Below, one piece after another: positions 34,228 through 42,000 of a DNA stretch of 64,000 bases. The stretch is from Alcaligenes faecalis (GTDB lineage Bacteria; Pseudomonadota; Gammaproteobacteria; Burkholderiales; Burkholderiaceae_B). The notes under the pieces were generated by a model. The model was not told where the DNA came from and did not search any database. It was given only the letters and a program-made list of their open reading frames with translations. The stretch lies in contig NZ_CP168006.1 in assembly GCF_041521385.1 (NCBI RefSeq), positions 186,001 to 250,000 of the forward strand, written 5' to 3'. The translations under genes and the position numbers were made by a program. The stretch's first letter is position 1. The number at the start of each line of letters is the position of its first letter.

Positions 34228-35523
34228 TTAATACATGCCATGGAAAACGGCATCATCAGGACCGATATGCGATGGAGGGTTCCAGGTTACATCGCGCATG
34301 GAATGCTGCACCAGCGTTTCCACCCCCAGCAGCACGGCAAAAATCGCCATACGTACGGGAATACCGTTGTCTGCCTGGCGGAAAATCGCCAGACGCGGAT
34401 CGTGGTTCAAGTCCACGCTCAGATCATGCGCCCCTTCACGGCTATCACGCGGCAACGGGTGCATCACAATCACATCAGGGCCACAACAGCGATCAATAAT
34501 GGCTTTATTGACCTGGAAGTCGGCGGTAAAGCTGCCATCCTGCCCTTCTTCGAAACGCTCTTTTTGCACGCGCGTAGCGTAAATCACATCCACGCCAGGC
34601 AGACCTTTTTCCAAGGAGCTCGTCTGTTCGATGACATGCTTACCCTGCTTGGCAACCTGCTCCACAATGTGCTCTGGCATTTCCAGGCCAGGGGGCGAAA
34701 TCAGGGTGAATTTCAGGCCACGATACATGCCCAGCAACTTGATCAGGGAGTGTACGGTACGTCCATATTTCAGGTCCCCTACCAGGGCGATATGTGCGCC
34801 ATCCAGCAACTTGCCCAGACGGGAAAACTCCGTGCTGATCGTATACAAGTCCAATAACGCCTGACTGGGGTGCTCGCCTGCGCCGTCACCACCGTTAACC
34901 ACCGGGATATTGGTGGCGCGCGCAAATTCCGCGACCGAACCTTGCTCAGGGTGACGAATCACCATGGCATCCACATAGCCGCTCATGACTCGGCTGGTGT
35001 CGTAAATGGACTCACCTTTAGCCATGGAAGAAAAAGTAAAGCCGGTGGTATCACACACCGAACCGCCCAGGCGGCAGAAGGCCGAGCCGAAGCTGACGCG
35101 GGTACGAGTGGAGGCTTCAAAAAACAGGTTACCCAGCACTGCCCCTTCCAGCACGCGCGACACTTTCTGACGGCGAGCGATGGGCTGCATGATATCGGCC
35201 AGACTGCACAGCTCTTCCACAGTTTCACGAGTGAACTGCTCAACGGACAAGAGCTGATGCTTGCCGCCGGTGGCAATGCGATCACGCAAGGGGCCGGACT
35301 GTGCGCTTTGCGCATACTTGCTCAGCAACGCTTCGTTTTCCACAATTTCCGTGACAAAACGCTGCACCACTTCCGGCATGGCCCGCGACTCCAAAGAGCC
35401 TTCAGGCAGCAGCCAAGTGTCCAGTGCGCGACGCTTGACCCCAATACGTGCCGCAAAAACGTCACGAGTCAGGTTCAGGCGACGCATTGCATCACGCAAA
35501 AAAACTTGTTGGGAGACGGCCAT
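34228..35523 (-). CDS. pyrB: aspartate carbamoyltransferase, long form with N-terminal extension
   Basis: The enzyme condenses carbamoyl phosphate and aspartate to carbamoylaspartate in pyrimidine synthesis. The 431-residue protein has the catalytic core from about residue 90: LFFEASTRTRVSFGSAFCRL (carbamoyl phosphate loop), SSMAKGESIYDTSRVMSGYV, INGGDGAGEHPSQALLDLYT-like sequence (here VNGGDGAGEHPS) and VMHPLPRDSREG. The first ~90 residues are extra compared with ~310-340-residue relatives. They contain a helix-turn-helix-like piece (LRDAMRRLNLTRDVFAARIG and RRALDTWLLP). The role of that piece is unknown. No pyrC or pyrI is adjacent. The ATG is close to the usual start of long forms. Confidence 0.92.
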   Translation of the reverse strand: MAVSQQVFLRDAMRRLNLTRDVFAARIGVKRRALDTWLLPEGSLESRAMPEVVQRFVTEIVENEALLSKYAQSAQSGPLRDRIATGGKHQLLSVEQFTRETVEELCSLADIMQPIARRQKVSRVLEGAVLGNLFFEASTRTRVSFGSAFCRLGGSVCDTTGFTFSSMAKGESIYDTSRVMSGYVDAMVIRHPEQGSVAEFARATNIPVVNGGDGAGEHPSQALLDLYTISTEFSRLGKLLDGAHIALVGDLKYGRTVHSLIKLLGMYRGLKFTLISPPGLEMPEHIVEQVAKQGKHVIEQTSSLEKGLPGVDVIYATRVQKERFEEGQDGSFTADFQVNKAIIDRCCGPDVIVMHPLPRDSREGAHDLSVDLNHDPRLAIFRQADNGIPVRMAIFAVLLGVETLVQHSMRDVTWNPPSHIGPDDAVFHGMY

Positions 35524-35684
35524 ATCAGCTCTCGCTTATAAAATATACGCAATGCGTACATTCTAAAACCGCAAGCGATAAAAAAGCGAGAAGAAATTGA
35601 GGCTATTGCAGAAAATACAACGACAGTCTACGCAGCAGGCCAGAGTCACTGCTGCCCAGACTCACCGCCTAATGAGAACGACGC

Positions 35685-36140
35685 TTAAGGATGCTGCCGA
35701 TACGGCATGTTGTAAGGCGCGGCCTGATCATCATTGGGCATCATGAAGCCCTCGTAATCTTGCTGACCGGAGCTAAGCCACTCGCTATGCTGGTAGGCAA
35801 AATCAGCCAGGCCTAACGTGCCCCAGACGCCGATCACAAAAAGCGCCAGGCTCAAGGCCAGAAAGAAGGCCGAACAGAAACCGGGGATCCAGGCCCAGCG
35901 ACGCCCTGCTTTGGAACTGTGCCACGCCAGGGTCCAATGGCTCCAGCACAAGGCCAGAAACGCCGAGACCAGCCCCATCAGAAAGACGAACAAGGGCAGG
36001 CGTAAAAAAGCGGGGACAAAAACGGATCCGATCACTCCTGTGCCCATCAACATGATGAACAGCAGCGCGGCCCCATGCAGGCCCATCAGAACCCGAAAAG
36101 AAAGGATATAAAACGTAAAACTACTGGGCGGGGTCACCAT
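35685..36140 (-). CDS. unrecognised small polytopic membrane protein
   Basis: I do not recognise this 151-residue protein. Hydrophobic segments at about 14-38, 43-66 and 84-112 indicate three or four membrane spans. The C-terminal 35 residues are polar, with several Gln, Asn, Pro and Tyr (QQDYEGFMMPNDDQAAPYNM). AGGAAA precedes the ATG by six or seven bases. It is monocistronic as far as can be seen, between pyrB and the lipoprotein gene. It may be a lineage-restricted membrane protein. Confidence 0.65.
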   Translation of the reverse strand: MVTPPSSFTFYILSFRVLMGLHGAALLFIMLMGTGVIGSVFVPAFLRLPLFVFLMGLVSAFLALCWSHWTLAWHSSKAGRRWAWIPGFCSAFFLALSLALFVIGVWGTLGLADFAYQHSEWLSSGQQDYEGFMMPNDDQAAPYNMPYRQHP

Positions 36141-36251
36141 ACCGACTTTCCTGTTCTTAACAAGAGAGGTGGATTTGCACCCACCGCATTTTCAACAAGC
36201 CAGGCATGGATGAACCCAAGACCAGGATGGCATTAAAGTCGTAAGCAGGGC

Positions 36252-36839
36252 TTACTTCTTGCCGTTGGTTTGTGCCGCGTCTTGACCAGCAATGGCACGC
36301 GCAGCCGCCAAGGCATTCGCTTCTGTACCCACCATGAAAATCAGGCGGCCATCTTTGACGGGTGAACCATAAGCGGGAGCAGCCAGCATGGTGTCACCGA
36401 CGACCAACGCCAAACGCTTTTTGGGGAACTGAGTGGTCACTTGCAGCAGACGTTGAGCCGCCTCTGGCGTCAAATCCAACGCCAACAAGCCTTCCTTGCT
36501 GTCATTGGTGCCAGCCTGCACACCAACCAGATCCTGACGCACCACAACGGCACGTGGATTCACAAATAGCACACCATTGGGCTGAACATCGACACGAGCC
36601 CAACCCGCCTGTTCCTGCGTGTCCGCCAGGAAGATCTGTACCGGTGCGGCTTGCTGCTGAGCACCTGCTTGTGCTTGAGGCTGCTGAGCGCCCGTTGCAG
36701 GCGTGGAGGGAGTTGTTTGCGTTGCGGTGCTGGAAGCACCAGCGGTATCGCTCGGTTTTTCTTGAACGGTCTGACAAGCGGCCAATGCAACCAAGCCAAC
36801 AGGAGCCACAATTCGAGCGAGCGCGCGTAAAGTCACCAT
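36252..36839 (-). CDS. lipoprotein with SecD/SecDF P1-head-like domain
   Basis: This is a 195-residue predicted lipoprotein: the signal peptide ends in the lipobox LAAC (Cys22). A low-complexity Thr/Ala/Gln/Pro linker follows (about 25-65). The C-terminal domain (about 66-185) has VQIFLADTQEQAGWARVDVQ, LALDLTPEAAQRLLQVTTQF and the KRLALVVGDTMLAAPAYGSP..DGRLIF stretch. The last matches the pattern of the SecD/SecDF P1 head subdomain (kkiAivlDgkvlsaPvi). In SecD this head contacts translocating chains, but no SecD membrane domain is encoded here. Function unknown; possibly an envelope accessory that borrows the fold. Confidence 0.75.
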   Translation of the reverse strand: MVTLRALARIVAPVGLVALAACQTVQEKPSDTAGASSTATQTTPSTPATGAQQPQAQAGAQQQAAPVQIFLADTQEQAGWARVDVQPNGVLFVNPRAVVVRQDLVGVQAGTNDSKEGLLALDLTPEAAQRLLQVTTQFPKKRLALVVGDTMLAAPAYGSPVKDGRLIFMVGTEANALAAARAIAGQDAAQTNGKK

Positions 36840-36913
36840 AATGAAGTTTCCCTCTCTCTTTACGAAGAATCAATAAGGATAGCAGTGTATCAGCCATGTA
36901 AAAGTGCAAGCGG

Positions 36914-39076
36914 TTAATCTTTGTTAAAGCTTGTCATTTGTGCACCTCTAACTTGTACGCTGACTTGATCCATCAAGCGACCCTGTTGCGTTTTCAATTC
37001 AATTCGCAGCGTTCCCGGCACCAGCGGAATTCGCAACTGTGCTCCCCTCCCCGCCTCTACTCCCTGCACCCACCACACCAAGGGCTCGGTAATCTGTCCT
37101 TGGGCCAGTAATCGCAGTTGCTGGCTCTGTGGCGGAATATCCGGATCCAGCGCGAAAACAGTGCCATTGACAGGTTCGCGAATACGAGCCGGACCAGCAT
37201 AGGCCTGCTCTACATCACTTAACTCCACGCGATCTGTCTGTGTGCCCTCGACAAAAAACTCTTCACGGCGGGGCTCCAGGGCAGGGACAAATTCAATCTG
37301 GCGCATCTGTACCTGCGCAGGCATGGCTATTTGACGACCCGGGCGACGCTGATTCAGGATCGAAATGACCTCGTGCCAAATCGGTGCCGCACCGCTGACG
37401 CCTGATACATCTTGCATACTTTGACCGGCACTATTTCCGACCCAGACACCAACGGTAAAGTGCTCTGTCCAACCCAAGGCCCAGTTATCACGCATATCTT
37501 TACTGGTTCCAGTTTTAACCGCACTCCAAAATGGGGTGCTCAAGGCACTGTCCAAGCCAAAGGTCAGCACCCGAGCCTGACGGTCCGACAATATGTCGCC
37601 CACAATCCAGCTAGCACCGGCATCCATCACAACCTGAAAGGGAGCAGCTTGCTGATCCATCCGTGTTTGCACCGCTTGCGTCTGGCCTAAATTGGCCAGC
37701 GCACGATAGGCATTGCTCAATTCCAACAAAGTGACATCCGCGCTGCCCAAGGCCAGGCTATAGCCATAAAAATCGCCATCCTGACGCAGACTCAAGCCCA
37801 ATGCACGCAAGCGATCCACCAAATTGGCAGGCCCCAGCATGGTCAATACCCGCACGGCGGGGATATTCAGCGAAGAGGCCAGAGCATTGCGCGCGCTGAC
37901 CCAACCCACAAACTGCTTGTCATAATTTTGCGGGATATACAGGCCATTACCGGTGGACAAATTCAGCGGGGAGTCCTCCAGCAAGGATGTCGCCGTCAAC
38001 AGGCGTTTTTCAATTGCCATCTCATACAGAAAAGGCTTGAGTGTCGAGCCCGCTTGCCGCAAAGAGCGGGCATGATCCACCTCAGCCGCCTCGGACAGCT
38101 CACCACTGGAGCCTACGTAGGCCAGAACCTGCCCGCTGAGATTGTCCAGCACTACAACGGCAGCATCCTGCACACGCGCGGTACTGAGATCAAGCAAGTG
38201 TCGCCGCATACTGGCCTGCACCTGCATTTGCAATCGCGTATCCAAGCTTGTGCGGACACTGTCACCCGCCTTGATTTGTGGATTCTGATCCAGGACCCAA
38301 CGGGCAAAATGCGGCGCCCGTTGGACCGGTCCCAAAGGAGCTTGTCCGGACCGGCGCAAGGCCACGGGCACCAGATGACTCAATGAACGACATTGCTCAG
38401 CACGTCCCATTTCCTGCAAGGTCAGACAGGCCCGACGTTCAACCGTCAGAGCCGAGGCATTCGGGCCACGTAACAACACTGCGGCAATGGCCGACTCACG
38501 CGCATCCAATGCGGCGGCCTGCTTTTGAAACAAGGTGCGCGCCATCGCATCCACCCCGACCAGCTCACCCCGAAAAGCCACCTGATTCAGATAGGCCTCC
38601 AGAATTTCCGGCTTGGTCCAGGTATCTTCCAGCGATTGGGCGGCCACCACCTGGTCCAGCTTTTGCCAGACCGAGCGCCCACCACGACCACCGACCAGAT
38701 CCTGATCCATCAGGCCGGCCAACTGCATGGTAATGGTGGAAGCACCGCGACTACGTCCGGCAAACAAACCGTCCCAGGCCGCAGAGCCGACTGATAACCA
38801 ATCCACCCCACCATGAGACTCAAAACGACGGTCCTCAGACATCAAGACTGCCATTTGCAAAGCCGGAGAAATTTGCTCCAGCGCGACCCAGTCGCCACGC
38901 CGTTGATGAAAGTCCAAACGGACTCGTTGGATAAGCTGACCCTGACGGTCCAAAACCTGCACATCGGAAGACCGGTACGCTTGCCGAACGTCCTCATAAC
39001 TAGGTGTCGTCTGCCCAGGACTGGCCCACAGGGCCAGTCCCAACACCAGCAGTCCTGCTTTACTTGGCGGGTGCAT
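36914..39076 (-). CDS. pbpC: penicillin-binding protein 1C
   Basis: This is a bifunctional peptidoglycan synthase of 720 residues. A signal anchor lies at about residues 7-20. The glycosyltransferase domain has the catalytic segment SEDRRFESHGGVDWLSVGSA and RGASTITMQLAG. The transpeptidase domain has SxxK in AGSTLKPFLYE, SxN in SSLNIPAVRVL, and KTGTSKDMRDNWALGWTEHF. The C-terminal domain (about 600-720) is the biPBP C-terminal type. The start at 39076 overlaps the end of the alpha-2-macroglobulin gene by 17 bases. The yfhM-pbpC pairing is known in E. coli and is thought to link protease inhibition to wall repair. Confidence 0.94.
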   Translation of the reverse strand: MHPPSKAGLLVLGLALWASPGQTTPSYEDVRQAYRSSDVQVLDRQGQLIQRVRLDFHQRRGDWVALEQISPALQMAVLMSEDRRFESHGGVDWLSVGSAAWDGLFAGRSRGASTITMQLAGLMDQDLVGGRGGRSVWQKLDQVVAAQSLEDTWTKPEILEAYLNQVAFRGELVGVDAMARTLFQKQAAALDARESAIAAVLLRGPNASALTVERRACLTLQEMGRAEQCRSLSHLVPVALRRSGQAPLGPVQRAPHFARWVLDQNPQIKAGDSVRTSLDTRLQMQVQASMRRHLLDLSTARVQDAAVVVLDNLSGQVLAYVGSSGELSEAAEVDHARSLRQAGSTLKPFLYEMAIEKRLLTATSLLEDSPLNLSTGNGLYIPQNYDKQFVGWVSARNALASSLNIPAVRVLTMLGPANLVDRLRALGLSLRQDGDFYGYSLALGSADVTLLELSNAYRALANLGQTQAVQTRMDQQAAPFQVVMDAGASWIVGDILSDRQARVLTFGLDSALSTPFWSAVKTGTSKDMRDNWALGWTEHFTVGVWVGNSAGQSMQDVSGVSGAAPIWHEVISILNQRRPGRQIAMPAQVQMRQIEFVPALEPRREEFFVEGTQTDRVELSDVEQAYAGPARIREPVNGTVFALDPDIPPQSQQLRLLAQGQITEPLVWWVQGVEAGRGAQLRIPLVPGTLRIELKTQQGRLMDQVSVQVRGAQMTSFNKD

Positions 39077-42000
39077 CCACAACTTCCAGAACTTGCTCGT
39101 TAGGCCAGACGGCAAATACATCGGGCTCGTACAGGGCTTCAGCACGGCTGGCTGGCAGCACAAACTGACCCACTGTATTCAGACGCACCGTGTAACTGAC
39201 TTCGGTCGTGCCTTCTTCAAAGCGCTCGTAGTACGCACGGTAGCCATCAAAGCGACGCTCGACAAAGCTGGGCCAGTGGCCGGATTGTTCTTCACCGGCT
39301 GTTGCCATGGCAGAGTCGCGACCCAGACCACTGCCCAAGATAGTGGCACCAGCAGGAACCGGATCAGAGACAACAACCCAGCTTGCCTGACCCTGAGCCT
39401 TGACTTTGATCTTCACGCGCATGATGTCGCCACGACTCCACACGCCCGGCTTGGCCTGCTCCACGGCTTCAATATGACGCTCCATACTCAAGCCAGCAGA
39501 GATGGGCTTGGTCACCGGCACCGCAGCCAGAGAACGGACGTCGATCCAGGCCTTGCCCTCGCCCATTTGCTCAACGCTCAGATTATCGGCCTGATCGCCG
39601 CGCCAAGGTACAGCAATCTTGGAGGAGCGCACACCTTGACCGTCAGGCTTGAGCCTATCCCAGTCCACCACCTGAGCCGTTTCCGAACCCAGAATCACCA
39701 AGGACTGACCGCCAGGCTTCTGTTCGTGATGACGGCTGAACTGCTCAATGGCCAGACTACCCAAAAGGTTTTCCGTGGTCATGCGCCATGCACCACGTTG
39801 CTGTTCTGCCAACAGACCTTGGGCCAGACGAGGCATATCCTCGGCCCAGTCCGGCATCTCATTGACCAGCAACATCAAGCGCGCCTGGTTGGTCACACGG
39901 CTGGTCATGGCCCATGGGCTGCCGTTCAGCGCGTCCTCACCAAAGACCAGACGGGTACCACGGCTGATCAGACGTGCCTGGATCAGATTCATGGCTTCTT
40001 GACGTGTTTCCTCTGCCTTCTTGATACCAGGCAAACGCTGAGTCAGATCCACCCAGGCCAGCAGGATTTCAGTGGGCCAGCTTTGCAGGTTCAGTTCCAC
40101 CGAATCCAGCATGTTGACGCGTGCACGATCGTACTTGGCCAACACGGCTGTCGCACGAATCACTTCGATATCGCGCTCCTGACGAGAAACCGTTTGCATA
40201 CTCGGGATACGACCATTCACCACGTTTTCCAGACCTTGCAGCATCTCGTTGCGCATGCCATCCGGGATGGGGAAGTTCAAACCAATGGATTCAGCCATAT
40301 AGCTGATATCCAGGATGTAGCTGGTCAGCACGCGGCTGCCCCACCCGTAGTTGCTTGGGAAGTAACGCAGCAAACCATTCTGGTCCATATACGAGGGCAT
40401 ACGCTGCATCAGGCCCGCCCAGGCCTGTTCGGAACGCAGGCCCATAAAGCGCGAGGCTTGCTGCTCAAAACAACTGTACGGATAGCGTTCGAACCAGGCA
40501 CGCACTCCTTCCATACCGCCACCCAAGGACGAACGGAACAGCATTTGCAAGCCTCCTTGAACCACACCTTGTTCATTCTTCAAGGCACCGGCCGGTGCTT
40601 GCACCGACATATTCAACGGCTCCTCAATGCCCACGGCAACCAGCGTTCCCTGCTGAACCGTCACGGGGGTGGCAGTAAAGACCTCCTGCTTAATCGTCAG
40701 GCTGTCTTTGGCGGCTTTGCCCGTGGCACCAGACTGCTGAACCTCCTGTGCATCAAGTGTCCACTCCATCTGGTGCGAATCGGCTGAGCCGCTGGACAGT
40801 GGAACCGACATGGGCCAGGAAACCACTTTGGCCGAGCCCGAAGCCAGCTCAACAGTTTGCTCTGGCAAGTCCGCCGAGGGCAAGCCTTTACCACGGTACT
40901 GCGCCTTCACCTTCACGGTCATGGCACGAGGGCTGCTATTACGCAGCGTCACTTGAGCCTGGTAGTCATCACCCTCACGAGCAATGGCCGGCAAACCGGA
41001 AATGATTTGCAAATCTTGCGTCGTAACGATCTGAGCCGAACCACTACCAAAGCGGTCGCCTGCCAAATCGGCCACGGCCACAATACGGTATTGAGTCAGG
41101 GAATCTTTCAGCGGCACGGTCACCGTTGCGCGACCTTCTGCGTCCAGCTCCACATTGCCCTTCCACAGCAGCAAGGTATCCAGCAGTTCGCGAGTGGGGC
41201 TCTTGCCACCGCCACCACCCGCTGCGACAGCCTTGCGACCATAGTGACGACGACCCACAATTTCAGACTGCGCGGTGGCGGTCTGCACGTTGTAGCCACG
41301 CAAGGCACGCATGGCGTTGAGCAGGTTCCAGCTATTGTTGGGGCTCAATTCCAGCAAGGCCTGATCCACGGCAGCCAAAGCCACGGACGCACCGGCTGCC
41401 GGTGTGCCATCAGACTTCAGAACCTGAATGTCCACTTTGGCCTGTTCGCGAATCGCGTACTGGCTGCGGTCTGTCGTCACTTTCACATCCAGCGCATCTT
41501 GCTGGCTGCTGACTTCAATGCTGGCCAGACCAAAACGATAGCTAGGCTTGGACAAATCCACGGTGGTCGTCGGGGCCACAAATTCGCCACCACCTTCCGA
41601 GTAGGCTTTATACCAATTCAAAGGCTGACTCCAGCCCCAGCTAAAAAAGGAGTACCAAGGCACCTCACGCAGACGGCCACGCAGAACCAGCACGGACACG
41701 TAAACGTTCGGCCCCCATTCGGGCTTGATCTCCACGCTGACGTTAGGACTGTCGCCTTCCAACTGAACCACTTGCGCCTGCAAGACACCTTCACGTTCCA
41801 CCGACACCAGGGCCGTGGCTTCGCGGAAAGGCATGCGTACCTGGAACTCGGCTGTCTCGCTAGGAGCCCAGGTCTTTTTCGCAGGAATGACGTCGATACG
41901 GTCATCGTTCTGACCGCCAAACCACAGATAACCGGAACCACTGACCCAGACGGTGCTGGCAGCAATGGACTCACGGCCTTCGCCATCACGTGCAATGGCA

